A stretch of DNA of 64,000 nt from Campylobacter concisus. Its GTDB lineage: Bacteria; Campylobacterota; Campylobacteria; Campylobacterales; Campylobacteraceae. Shown here piece by piece: positions 54,806-63,935 of this stretch. Location: the NCBI RefSeq assembly GCF_003048595.2, contig NZ_CP049270.1, positions 124,001 to 188,000 on the forward strand. The letters are read 5' to 3'. How positions within the stretch are numbered: the stretch's first letter is position 1; every line of letters begins with the position of its first letter. The notes under the pieces are model-generated. The model ran no database searches and was not told where the DNA came from. It saw only the letters and a program-made list of their open reading frames with translations. The translations under genes and the position numbers were made by a program.

Positions 54806-54881
54806 GGTCGCTTAGCTCAGTTGGTAGAGCGCCACCCTTACAAGGTGGATGTCATAAGTTCGAGTCTTATAGCGACCACCA
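54806..54881 (+). tRNA. tRNA-Val (anticodon TAC)
   Basis: The acceptor stem GGTCGCT/AGCGACC is perfect. The anticodon stem CCACC/GGTGG encloses CTTACAA, anticodon TAC. CCA is encoded. With the GAC gene at 656 it covers all valine codons. Confidence 0.95.
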
Positions 54882-54889
54882 TTTTAGGT

Positions 54890-54966
54890 GCAGCGGTAGT
54901 TCAGTTGGTTAGAATGCCGCCCTGTCACGGCGGAGGTCGCGGGTTCGAGCCCCGTCCGCTGCGCCA
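54890..54966 (+). tRNA. tRNA-Asp (anticodon GTC)
   Basis: The acceptor stem GCAGCGG/CCGCTGC is perfect. The anticodon stem CCGCC/GGCGG encloses CTGTCAC, anticodon GTC. CCA is encoded at 54964-54966. Confidence 0.95.
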
Positions 54967-55087
54967 TCCATTAAACCTTAGGTTAAGGTCGTGTCTAATA
55001 AAGCACCCATTATTGAGTGTCAAATTAAATTTTAAGATTATAAGTTCTAAGATAACACTTTAAGATTTATTATTACTATTTAATCTT

Positions 55088-55163
55088 GCCTCGTTAGCTC
55101 AGTTGGTAGAGCATATCACTCTTAATGATGGGGTCGTAGGTTCGAGGCCTACACGGGGCACCA
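55088..55163 (+). tRNA. tRNA-Lys (anticodon CTT)
   Basis: The acceptor stem GCCTCGT/ACGGGGC pairs with wobbles. The anticodon loop CTCTTAA gives CTT, reading AAG. CCA is encoded at 55161-55163. It is separated from tRNA-Asp by a 121-base A/T-rich spacer. Confidence 0.88.
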
Positions 55164-55171
55164 TCCATTTT

Positions 55172-55246
55172 GGCCCATTCGTCTAGCGGTTAGGACACCA
55201 GCCTCTCACGTTGGTAACACGAGTTCGAGTCTCGTATGGGTCACCA
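55172..55246 (+). tRNA. tRNA-Glu (anticodon CTC)
   Basis: The body is nearly identical to tRNA-Glu(TTC) at 36172-36246, including acceptor and T arms. The anticodon stem CCAGC/GTTGG encloses CTCTCAC, anticodon CTC. CCA is encoded. Changes are confined to the anticodon arm, as expected of a duplicated gene that acquired a GAG-reading anticodon. It is the last gene of the cluster. Confidence 0.9.
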
Positions 55247-55838
55247 TTTTTTCTAATCCTTTTTTCTTTTTAATTTGTTACACAGAAATTTTTTATAGAA
55301 AATTTCTTAAAAATGTGTACTTATTTGCTTAGCGAATTGCTACTAAAAACGTAAAAACCAATTTTTATAATGTTGTTTAATTAGTGTGTAGCAAGTGATA
55401 AATTTTAGAAGCTAATTTACAATTAAGCTAAAAAATCTTTATAAATATAATAAAAGTACATCATAGAAACGTGATTACAGAGCGTTACAAGTTGTTTTTT
55501 TGCTTTGATCTATTGGGTAAAACTCATTAAGTATTTTTAATTTTTAAGCTTATGAATCGTAAAACAGCCTACATTTAGTATTATTGATTTAATAAAATGG
55601 CCAATTCTCTTTATTTATGAGAAAGGTGCTTAAAATTTTTAAGATCATACTAGGGCTCATGCATTAAATCACATTAGGGCTTGCGATAAAATATAGCTCT
55701 TTTTATAATATAAAGAGCATTTGATAGCAATGCAAAAAAATAATTAAATACGTAAAAAAGTTCAACTTAAATAGCAAAAATAAAGGCTAAAATTTAAGCT
55801 TAAATATAAAACTTAGCAAGCAAGCTATTTCTTTGCTT
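55247..55838. other. A/T-rich gap between the tRNA cluster and pflA
   Basis: No open frame or RNA gene was recognised in these 590 bases. A perfect 7-bp hairpin GCTCTTT/AAAGAGC with a 9-base loop lies at 55696-55718. It may act as a terminator for either strand, although no T tract follows. Two nearby TAGGGCT direct repeats (about 55651 and 55675) have no clear meaning. Confidence 0.4.
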
Positions 55839-58214
55839 TTAGCTTTTGCCTATCATGTCAAGCTTAGCTTTGCAAGCATCTTTATACGGGCTTACAAAAT
55901 TTGAATCAGAGCACTCATTTAAATAAGGTCTAGCCAACTTAAACTGTTTTTGCCTTATATAGATTTCGCTTATCAGATTTAAAGCATGTAAGCGATCTTC
56001 TGGCTCAAGCTTCATGTTTAGTATAAATTTCGCCTCATCAAGTGCCTCACCTAGGTTATCTGTCTTTAGTGAAGCTTCTGAGTAGTTAAAATTTATCTTT
56101 GGTGAAAATGTATTTATCTTGGCTTTTGTTTGTAGCTCAAGAGCTTTTTTGGCATACGTTGTAGCGATGGCGTAATCATTACTTTTCATCGCATAGTCAC
56201 TTATAGCTGTATATGCTTCGATGATCTTAAAGTCTTGGCCTCTTAGCTGCTCGATAGCACTAATGGTTGAGATCGCTTCCGTAAAGCGTTTTAATGCAAG
56301 CAATGAGTAAAACCTGTCAAAAAGAGATGGTGTTGGATCTGAGTATTCGACTGATGAGCCAAGTGAAAGCGCATCATTTGCGGCAATGATCGCATGCTCG
56401 TAGTCTTTATTTTTATATAAAATTTTACTCAAATTTACCAGCCACTCGACCCTATCTTCTAAATTTTCATCTTTTGCATGAGCTTTTGCGAGCTCAAGTG
56501 CATCGTTATAGCGGGCCGTTCTGTAATAGCAGTTAAAGAGATTAAATTGCGGTAATGAGATTTTGTTTATATCGTAGTTTTCAAGTAAATTTATAACAGC
56601 CGTGCAATCATCTTTTATAAAATACTCTTTTGTAAGCTCTAGCGCAGCTTCATTTATCAGCTCCATTGCCTTGCTTAAATTTCCATCTTTTGCCATGGTT
56701 TTGTAAGATAGTGCATCGGAGAATTTACGCTCTTTAATATCCAGCTCAAGCTCGCTTATTAGAGCCTTTTGGCTAATATTTGTCCCAGCATATTTTTCAA
56801 TTAGCTCTTTATATCTAGCATGAAGTGCAGTAGCATTTTTATCTTTTTCTTCAAAAAATAACCCATCTTTTGCCTTAGTGACTTCATCGATATAATCACC
56901 ATATTTAAACTCTGCCTCATATCTATTTAAGTATTCGTATGCTTTTTTCTCATCTTTTGTTTTGGCTAGATTTAGTGCTAAATTTTTTAAAGCAACTTCA
57001 TAAAAATCTTTCGTTCTATCGCTATTATTTATCAAGATTTCATAAATTTTAGCAGCCACATCAGGCATATCTTTACTTGCAAATGTAGTTGCAAGATTCA
57101 TCGACTTTGTTGGGTTATTCATAAAAAATTTTTCATTCGCATTTGCGATTTTTAGTATAAATTTCTTTGCTTCATCAAATTTTTCTTTATCGATATTTGC
57201 ATCAGCTAGGCTTAGTGCTGCTCTACTTGCAAGGTCGATATCGTTTGTGGAGTAAAGCACCTTTTCATAGTCTTTTAGCGCCTCTTTTTGTCTGCCTATC
57301 TTGTAGAGATAATCAGCGTAATCAAGCGCTGCAAGTTTTGTAAATTTTGAGTTTGCGTGCTCTTCGTTTAAGATATCAAGCATATATTTTGCATCACTTG
57401 CGATGCTATCTTTTAGGTAGGCTCTAGCGATTAGATATAGCACTTCTGGATAGTTTTCATCAGATGGGAATTTTCTAATCCAAGCCCTACCTTCACTTAC
57501 GATATCTTTTGGCTCGATCTCTTCAAACTCATTTTTTGTCTCAAAAATTTTATCAAGAGCCCTTAGACGAAATAGTAAAAATTCACTTGAAAAAAGGCTA
57601 TTTGGATGCCTTTTTATCGCTGTTTGAGTATCTTTTACTACATTTTCATAAGCGCCCTTTTCATAAGCTCGTTTTATGCTTATATAGATATCAATGTCAT
57701 TACTATCAAGTCCAGCAATAGGTGCTTTGTTAAGATCAAGCGCTCCGATACTAGGATTTAGCATATCTTTAAAATCAGGTTTAAAATTTAGCCCAGACTT
57801 TCTCTTGCTATTTTCACTGAGCGAAGTATCTATGATTATGCTAAAGTGTTTTGAAATGGTTGTTTTTGGGCTATCTTGTACGTTTTGGCTATTATAAAGC
57901 TCAGTTTTTATATTTAGCAGTTTTGACGGTGCTTTTGGCATTATGACGATAAAAAGCTTGCCATCTTGCTTTTTATATTTTATATCCATTAATGGCAGTG
58001 TCGTATCTTCAATTTTGGGCAAAATTTCATCATCAAGCATGCAGACATAGCGTTTGGTGTCGTAAGCTAAAATTTGCTCCACGCATTCAAATTCTTGCTC
58101 ATCGCTTAGCTGAAGAACGCTATAAGGCTTATCACCATTTGCGCCGCTATTTAGGCTAAGATTAAAAGCGGTTAGATAAAGCGGAAAAAATAAAATAATT
58201 AAGAGCTTTTTCAT
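55839..58214 (-). CDS. pflA: PflA, periplasmic TPR-type flagellar motor protein
   Basis: Paralysed-flagellum protein A is a periplasmic scaffold of the Campylobacter motor that positions stators for high torque. The frame is open to 58268 from a TTG, but ATG 58214 begins MKKLLIILFFPLYLTAFNLSL, a clear signal peptide, and gives 791 residues, close to the roughly 790 of C. jejuni PflA. The mature protein has a beta-rich start (residues 20-160) followed by a long series of helical TPR-like repeats to the C-terminus (e.g. PDVAAKIYEILINNSDRTKDFYEVALKNLA). Its place directly after nuoN is the same as in C. jejuni, which supports the name. No strong ribosome site is seen. Confidence 0.88.
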   Translation of the reverse strand: MKKLLIILFFPLYLTAFNLSLNSGANGDKPYSVLQLSDEQEFECVEQILAYDTKRYVCMLDDEILPKIEDTTLPLMDIKYKKQDGKLFIVIMPKAPSKLLNIKTELYNSQNVQDSPKTTISKHFSIIIDTSLSENSKRKSGLNFKPDFKDMLNPSIGALDLNKAPIAGLDSNDIDIYISIKRAYEKGAYENVVKDTQTAIKRHPNSLFSSEFLLFRLRALDKIFETKNEFEEIEPKDIVSEGRAWIRKFPSDENYPEVLYLIARAYLKDSIASDAKYMLDILNEEHANSKFTKLAALDYADYLYKIGRQKEALKDYEKVLYSTNDIDLASRAALSLADANIDKEKFDEAKKFILKIANANEKFFMNNPTKSMNLATTFASKDMPDVAAKIYEILINNSDRTKDFYEVALKNLALNLAKTKDEKKAYEYLNRYEAEFKYGDYIDEVTKAKDGLFFEEKDKNATALHARYKELIEKYAGTNISQKALISELELDIKERKFSDALSYKTMAKDGNLSKAMELINEAALELTKEYFIKDDCTAVINLLENYDINKISLPQFNLFNCYYRTARYNDALELAKAHAKDENLEDRVEWLVNLSKILYKNKDYEHAIIAANDALSLGSSVEYSDPTPSLFDRFYSLLALKRFTEAISTISAIEQLRGQDFKIIEAYTAISDYAMKSNDYAIATTYAKKALELQTKAKINTFSPKINFNYSEASLKTDNLGEALDEAKFILNMKLEPEDRLHALNLISEIYIRQKQFKLARPYLNECSDSNFVSPYKDACKAKLDMIGKS

Positions 58215-58236
58215 GCCGCAATTATAGTTAAATTTT

Positions 58237-59727
58237 CTAAAATCCTGAAGCAAAGACAAAATGCTCAATAAATTCTAAAATCGCTCCAGAAAATAAAAAC
58301 GAAAAGGCCGTTCCAGCTACCGCAATGCCAACAATTACTTTTAATGCCATCGATACGTTTGCGGTGTAGAGATTTTTATCTTTTACGATTGGCTCTTTTA
58401 AAAACATAAAGACGATTAGCTTTAAATAGTAATAAATCGCAATGGCAGAATTTATCATGATAATGACACTAAGTACGACGTAATCAGACTTGATAAGCGA
58501 TGAGATAAGCACCATCTTGCCCCAAAATACGCTAAAAGGCGGAATGCCAGCAAGGGCGATCATGAAAATTCCCATTATCACGGCGTAGCTTGGCAAAATT
58601 TTAATAAGCCCTGAAAATTTCTCATACGGATGTTTAAAGCGCTTATCCCAGCAGACAACGTCGTCGCACCTTGCCACCCAGAGCATAGAAAATGCACCCA
58701 AATTTGCAAACAAAAACATGATCCAGTAAAAAAACAAGGCGACATTTGCCTCGTGAGAATTCGCCACAAGCGCGCAAAGCACAACACCAGCGTGAGCTAT
58801 CGAGCTAAAAGCGAGCATCCTTTTAACGTCTTTTTGCACTAGCGCCATGATGTTTGCAAGGCTCATCGTAAGCACGGCGATGATGTAGAGCATATCTTTT
58901 ATCCACAAAATTTGTGAGCCCTCAAGCATGGCAAAGACGCGAAGTGCGACGATAAAAGCTGCCACCTTTGGCACGATAGACATATAGCCTGCTAGTGGGG
59001 CATTTGAGCCTTCATAAACATCTGGTATCCATGTGTGAAAAGGTATGAGTGAGAGCTTAAAACCAATGGCAGAGGCTATGAAAACGCAGCCAAGCAAAAT
59101 GATCAAATTTTGATTTAGGCTAAGATCTTTTATCACAATGCCGATACGAGCGATGTCTATTGAGTTTGTCGCTAGATAAAACATCGCTATTGCCATCGCA
59201 AAAAAGCCAGCTGAGAGCGAGCCCATAGCGAAGTATTTAATGGCGGCTTCGACGCTTTTTGCCTTATTGTGAAGGGCGATTAGGGTGTAGAGGCAAAGCG
59301 AGCTGATCTCAAGTCCTAAAAAGATGATGAGTAGGTTATTTGAACTCACCATAAACAAAAATCCAGCTATCATAAATAAAAATAGCGCGTAATATTCATA
59401 AATTTTGTACTCAAAATACTCTTTTGTGCTAAGTGCCAGCGGTATGAAAAGGGCTGATGCGATGAGGATGATGACTTGTGAGATGATAGAAACCCCGTCC
59501 ACTAAAAGCATATCCCAAAAGCTAAGGCTAAGACCGTTAAAATCAAGTATTAGGCCCAAATTTACAAATATTGCGATGATACAAAATACGCAGTAGAAAT
59601 TTCTTGAAAGATCTTTTTTTATGGTGCCAACGATTAAGATAAAAAGCGCAAAGATTATCATACTAAGCATCGGAGCAACCGAAGATAAAGAAATTTCTTT
59701 TAGATCTAAAAAGGCTATTTCATTCAT
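58237..59727 (-). CDS. nuoN: NADH-quinone oxidoreductase subunit N
   Basis: NuoN is one of three antiporter-like proton-pumping subunits of complex I. The 496-residue protein has about fourteen helices. Recognisable segments are EISSLCLYTLIAL, IGFKLSLIPFHTWIPDVYEGSNAPLAGYMSIVPKVAAF with the conserved lysine, and KRMLAFSSIAHAGV. Its start overlaps the nuoM stop by four bases. pflA follows 22 bases after its stop. Confidence 0.95.
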   Translation of the reverse strand: MNEIAFLDLKEISLSSVAPMLSMIIFALFILIVGTIKKDLSRNFYCVFCIIAIFVNLGLILDFNGLSLSFWDMLLVDGVSIISQVIILIASALFIPLALSTKEYFEYKIYEYYALFLFMIAGFLFMVSSNNLLIIFLGLEISSLCLYTLIALHNKAKSVEAAIKYFAMGSLSAGFFAMAIAMFYLATNSIDIARIGIVIKDLSLNQNLIILLGCVFIASAIGFKLSLIPFHTWIPDVYEGSNAPLAGYMSIVPKVAAFIVALRVFAMLEGSQILWIKDMLYIIAVLTMSLANIMALVQKDVKRMLAFSSIAHAGVVLCALVANSHEANVALFFYWIMFLFANLGAFSMLWVARCDDVVCWDKRFKHPYEKFSGLIKILPSYAVIMGIFMIALAGIPPFSVFWGKMVLISSLIKSDYVVLSVIIMINSAIAIYYYLKLIVFMFLKEPIVKDKNLYTANVSMALKVIVGIAVAGTAFSFLFSGAILEFIEHFVFASGF

Positions 59728-61235
59728 AGTTTGCTCCCACCATTTAAAGATGAAATTTTATCCTTTGTGTCGCTATTTACGGCTCTAGTTTGCATTTTGC
59801 TTATGATATTTTGCACGCTTGGCTCAAGTGGTTTTAGTATCAAATTTGGTGCGATACCAAGAGCGATTATGAGCAAGCAAAGTGGCACAAGAGCGGCTAA
59901 CTCTTTAAAATTTAGATCTTTCAGGCTCAAATTTTTCTCCTTGCATTCGCCAAAAAAGACCCTTTTATAAAGTACCAGCATATAAACAGCGCCCACGATG
60001 ATACTAAAACCACCAAGTAGCGCAAAGAGCTTATTTAGTTTAAAGACGCCAAGCAAGCTCAAAAACTCGCCCACAAAGCCAATCGTTAGCGGCAAACCGA
60101 TACTTGCAAGAGTTGCTATAAAAAATATAAGTGCGTACTTTGGCATCACCTTAGCAAGGCCACCAAATTCGCAAATTTCTTTGGTGTGAGCTCTCTCGTA
60201 GATGACGCCAACTAGCAAAAACAAAGCACCGCTAACGATACCGTGGCTTATCATCAAAAATATAGAGCCGCCAAGACCTATCAAATTTAATGAAAAGATG
60301 CCAAGCATGATGACACCCATGTGTGAAATGGAACTATAAGCGATCACTTGTTTCATGTCGCTTTGTGCGTAGGCAACGAGGGCTGCGTAGATGATCATAA
60401 TAATGGCTATGACGCAGACAAAGCCGCTTAAAAGTAGGCTCGCGTCTGGAAAAAGCGGTAGTGAAAATCTCACAAAGCCGTAAGTGCCCATCTTTAAAAG
60501 CACGCTAGCAAGCAAAACTGAGCCGATAGTTGGAGCCTGTCCGTGCGCGTAAGGTAGCCACGTGTGAAATGGAAATAGCGGAGTTTTCACACCAAAGGCA
60601 AAGAAAAACGCTAAAAATAGCCAAATTTGAGCATTTTGCCCGATACCAAGCTTGTACCAATCAAGCAGATTAAAGCTAAAGACACCGCTTTTTTGATAGC
60701 ACAAATAGCCGATAAAGATGATCGCTACTAGCATAAAGACAGAGCCTAAAAATGTATAGATGAAAAATTTAATCGCAGCGTAAATTCTATTTTTACTGCC
60801 AAATGCGCCGATGATGTAAAGAAGCGGTATGAGGCTAAGCTCCCAAAAGCTGTAAAACAAGATCATATCAAGTGCGCTAAAGACGCCCATCATCGTACTC
60901 TCTAAAAATAGCACGCTAATAATTAGGTGCTTTAAATTTCCATCATCGCTAAGTGCCGCGATAGAGATGAAACTCATAAATGCACTAAGTACGATAAGTG
61001 CTAGCGAAATGGTATCGATGCCGACAAAATAGCCGATATTTAGGCTTGGTATGAGCGAGACTTGATGCGTTAGAGCAAAGTCATAACCCTGAAAATCGAC
61101 ATTTACGCAGATAAAAATAGCTAGCAAAAGCTCGATAAGAGCGATGCTTGCTCCATAAAATTTGATGCTTTTATTTTCTATCAAGAAGCCTAGCATTGCG
61201 CTTATTGCAGGGAAAAATATGATTACACTTAGCAT
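59724..61235 (-). CDS. nuoM: NADH-quinone oxidoreductase subunit M
   Basis: This antiporter-like complex I subunit has 503 residues and about fourteen helices. Motifs include FYSFWELSLIPLLYIIGAFG with the conserved Glu, FGVKTPLFPFHTWLPYAHGQAPTIGSVLLASVLLKMG, and MKQVIAYSSISHMGVIMLG. It overlaps nuoL by one base and nuoN by four. Confidence 0.95.
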   Translation of the reverse strand: MLSVIIFFPAISAMLGFLIENKSIKFYGASIALIELLLAIFICVNVDFQGYDFALTHQVSLIPSLNIGYFVGIDTISLALIVLSAFMSFISIAALSDDGNLKHLIISVLFLESTMMGVFSALDMILFYSFWELSLIPLLYIIGAFGSKNRIYAAIKFFIYTFLGSVFMLVAIIFIGYLCYQKSGVFSFNLLDWYKLGIGQNAQIWLFLAFFFAFGVKTPLFPFHTWLPYAHGQAPTIGSVLLASVLLKMGTYGFVRFSLPLFPDASLLLSGFVCVIAIIMIIYAALVAYAQSDMKQVIAYSSISHMGVIMLGIFSLNLIGLGGSIFLMISHGIVSGALFLLVGVIYERAHTKEICEFGGLAKVMPKYALIFFIATLASIGLPLTIGFVGEFLSLLGVFKLNKLFALLGGFSIIVGAVYMLVLYKRVFFGECKEKNLSLKDLNFKELAALVPLCLLIIALGIAPNLILKPLEPSVQNIISKMQTRAVNSDTKDKISSLNGGSKL

Positions 61236-63073
61236 TATTTGGCTCCGTTTAATAAAAATATAAAGCTTAAAAGCAAGGCAAATCCTGCAACCATAAATCT
61301 AAGCATGATGCTTAAGTCGCCACTTTGCATTTTGTTTGCTAAAAATGCAAATTTATTTAGCGCTGTTGCGACTAGATCGACACTACGATCGATTATCATC
61401 TCGTCAATCTTTTTATAAATTTGTGAAACTAACGTATAGCCATTTATGAAAAATTTCTCGTAAAATTTTGGGATAAAGTAGGCATTTTGCAAAATTTTAT
61501 AAAGCCTGCCCTCGCAAATGCTCTCTTTAAATATCTCTTTTTTATAAGCAAATACCGCAAAGCCGGCGCTTGCCAGCACTAGACTAAGTGTTAAAACGAG
61601 CAAGAAAATTTCGCTGCCGTGAGATAAATTTAGTGGAAAATCTTTTAAACTTTTTTCTAAAAACTCACTAAAGTTGCTCCAAAAAAAGCCACTTATGACT
61701 GAGAGAATTCCAAGTATGCCCATGCCAGCTAGCATGTAGTTTTTAGCTTCATGCGCGTGTTTCTCGCTCTTTGGCTTTGTAAAAAAGACGAGCATAACGA
61801 GCCTAAAGCTATAAAATGCCGTAAGTACGGCACCAAAGAGTAAAATAATCCATAAAAATTTATTCTCACTAAAAGCAACCTCTAAAATTTTATCTTTAGA
61901 GAAAAAGCCAGCAAATGGATAAAAGCCAGCCAGTGCGCAGCTTGCGATGATAGAAAGTAGCGCAGTTGGCTTCATAAATTTATAAAGTCCGCCCATTTTT
62001 TTGATATTTAGCTCGTCATTCATCGCGTGCATGACGTTGCCAGCGCATAAAAAGAGAAGCGATTTGAAAAATGCGTGCGTGACAAGGTGAAAAAGTGCGA
62101 TCTTGTAAGCGCCAAGTCCAGCCGCTACAAACATATATCCAAGCTGCGAAAGCGTCGAGTAGGCGATGATTTTTTTAAGGTCATTATGCACAAGCGCGAT
62201 ACTGGCCGCAAAAACCGCTACAAATGTGCCAAGGTAGGCGATAAAGTGCGATACTTCAGGTGCGTTTGCAAAGATAAAATTTGCTCGCACGACTAGATAG
62301 ACGCCAGCTGTTACCATGGTCGCAGCATGAATGAGCGCAGAAACTGGTGTTGGTCCCTCCATGGCGTTTGCAAGCCAAGTGTGAAATGGAAACTGTGCAC
62401 TTTTGCCCATGGCACCTATAAAAAGAAGTGTGGCGATAATGCCTAAATTTAGCCCAGAAAAGTTGCTTCTAGCGTTAAAAACCTCGCTAAATTTAAGTGA
62501 GCCAAAGCTATAAAATATATAAAAAATACCAATAAGCATGGCCAGATCGGCTATTCTATTCATTATAAATGCTTCATTTGCAGCGATGTTCGCGCTAGGT
62601 CTTTTATACCAAAAGCCAATGAGTAGCCACGAGCAAAGTCCAACACCCTCCCAGCCGATGAAAAGTCCTATGAAATTATCGCTTGAGACAAGGACGTTCA
62701 TGCAAAAGACAAAGAGCCCCAAGTAGCTAAAAAAGCGGTTAAAGCTTGCATCGTCTTTCATATAGCCAACTGAGTAGATATGCACGATGCTTGCCACGAT
62801 ACCAACGGTGCTAAGCATAACAAGGCTAATGGCATCAAGATAGAAGCCAAAATTTAAATCCAGACCGCCAAAATTTATAAATTTTTTTAGTGATAAATTT
62901 AGCGGTTCATCTATGCCAAGGCTAGCTGTTAGCATGAGTGAAGCGGTTGTGCTAATTATCATTAAAAGTGAGCAAAAGATACCAAGTAAAAAATTTTTAC
63001 TACTATGTGAAAAAAGTCCAGAAACGATAAAGCTAAGAAGCGGGAAAAATAGTGAAATGCAAAATAAAGTCAT
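61235..63073 (-). CDS. nuoL: NADH-quinone oxidoreductase subunit L
   Basis: NuoL is the distal antiporter-like subunit with the lateral helix of complex I. The 612-residue length matches E. coli NuoL (613). Key segments are GWEGVGLCSWLLIGFWYKR, KSAQFPFHTWLANAMEGPTPVSALIHAATMVTAGVYL and LKKIIAYSTLSQLGYMFVA. The C-terminal amphipathic helix and last helix are present (SIMLRFMVAGFALLLSFIFL). Confidence 0.96.
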   Translation of the reverse strand: MTLFCISLFFPLLSFIVSGLFSHSSKNFLLGIFCSLLMIISTTASLMLTASLGIDEPLNLSLKKFINFGGLDLNFGFYLDAISLVMLSTVGIVASIVHIYSVGYMKDDASFNRFFSYLGLFVFCMNVLVSSDNFIGLFIGWEGVGLCSWLLIGFWYKRPSANIAANEAFIMNRIADLAMLIGIFYIFYSFGSLKFSEVFNARSNFSGLNLGIIATLLFIGAMGKSAQFPFHTWLANAMEGPTPVSALIHAATMVTAGVYLVVRANFIFANAPEVSHFIAYLGTFVAVFAASIALVHNDLKKIIAYSTLSQLGYMFVAAGLGAYKIALFHLVTHAFFKSLLFLCAGNVMHAMNDELNIKKMGGLYKFMKPTALLSIIASCALAGFYPFAGFFSKDKILEVAFSENKFLWIILLFGAVLTAFYSFRLVMLVFFTKPKSEKHAHEAKNYMLAGMGILGILSVISGFFWSNFSEFLEKSLKDFPLNLSHGSEIFLLVLTLSLVLASAGFAVFAYKKEIFKESICEGRLYKILQNAYFIPKFYEKFFINGYTLVSQIYKKIDEMIIDRSVDLVATALNKFAFLANKMQSGDLSIMLRFMVAGFALLLSFIFLLNGAK

Positions 63074-63076
63074 CTC

Positions 63077-63379
63077 TTAGCCTTTCATATTTGTCATCGA
63101 TTCTAGGCTAATGCTGCCAGTCTTTTTATACCAAAGCACGAGCAGGCCAAGCCCCACAGCGACCTCGCTAGCAGCGATGGCAACTATAAAAAATGCAACT
63201 ATTTGCCCGGTTAGATCAAAGTGGTATTTTGAAATGGCAGCAAGTGCGATATTTGCCGAGTTTAGTAAAATTTCACTTGAGAAAAATAGCATGATCAAAT
63301 TTCTTCTTCGCATTATGCCAATTAGCCCTATGACAAAGACCAGACTTGCAAGGATGAGGTAGTGAGTAAGCCCTATCAT
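63077..63379 (-). CDS. nuoK: NADH-quinone oxidoreductase subunit K
   Basis: The 100-residue, three-helix complex I subunit has membrane glutamates in SSEILLNSANIAL and AIAASEVAVGLGLLVLWYK that belong to the proton path. Length is standard. It overlaps nuoJ by four bases and precedes nuoL by three. Confidence 0.95.
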   Translation of the reverse strand: MIGLTHYLILASLVFVIGLIGIMRRRNLIMLFFSSEILLNSANIALAAISKYHFDLTGQIVAFFIVAIAASEVAVGLGLLVLWYKKTGSISLESMTNMKG

Positions 63380-63912
63380 AGCATCTCCTCTAGCGTATTT
63401 TGAGTATTTAGGTCTTTATGTATCAAGATAATGCCAGCAACCATTGCCACGAGAAGCATTACAGCACACATCTCAAAAGCGATTAAATACTTGCTAAAAA
63501 GCAAAATTCCAATAGCCTCGATATTGCCAAGCTCGCTAGCAATGGGACTTAATCCATCAAATTTTGCACCATAAATAGGAGCTAAAAATATAAATATCAA
63601 AAGAAGCGCTATAAAGCTACTTAAAAGATAGATAGTGATCTTTGCTTTTTTGCTACTTTTTGGCTCACACTCTTTACTGCTATCAAAAAACATCATCGCA
63701 AATGCGTATAAAACGACCACAGCGCCTGTGTATACGATGATCTGCACTACGCCTAGAAATTCCGCTCCAAGTAAGAAAAATATAGCCGAGATAAAGACCA
63801 TGCCAGCAGCTAGTGCAGATACTGCATTTAGTGCGTTTTTACAAAATACGCTAAAAGAAAAACTAACTAAAACCAAGGCGCTAAAAAGATAAAATGCAAA
63901 GCTCTCATACAT
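63376..63912 (-). CDS. nuoJ: NADH-quinone oxidoreductase subunit J
   Basis: The 178-residue membrane subunit has five predicted helices. The segment EFLGVVQIIVYTGAVVVLYAFAMMFF is the conserved third helix with the pi-bulge involved in coupling. The C-terminus ends in a short acidic tail. It begins 23 bases after the nuoI stop, preceded by AAAAGGGC. Confidence 0.95.
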   Translation of the reverse strand: MYESFAFYLFSALVLVSFSFSVFCKNALNAVSALAAGMVFISAIFFLLGAEFLGVVQIIVYTGAVVVLYAFAMMFFDSSKECEPKSSKKAKITIYLLSSFIALLLIFIFLAPIYGAKFDGLSPIASELGNIEAIGILLFSKYLIAFEMCAVMLLVAMVAGIILIHKDLNTQNTLEEML

Positions 63913-63935
63913 CTTTTGCCCTTTTAAAATTTATA

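Noticed and set aside
54045-55246. tRNA cluster as a prophage or island attachment site
   Set aside because: No integrase, flanking tRNA 3' duplicate or island gene was found next to any of the tRNA genes.
58215-58268. TTG start at 58268 for pflA
   Set aside because: It would overlap nuoN and put 18 residues before a clear signal peptide. The ATG at 58214 fits export and the C. jejuni length.
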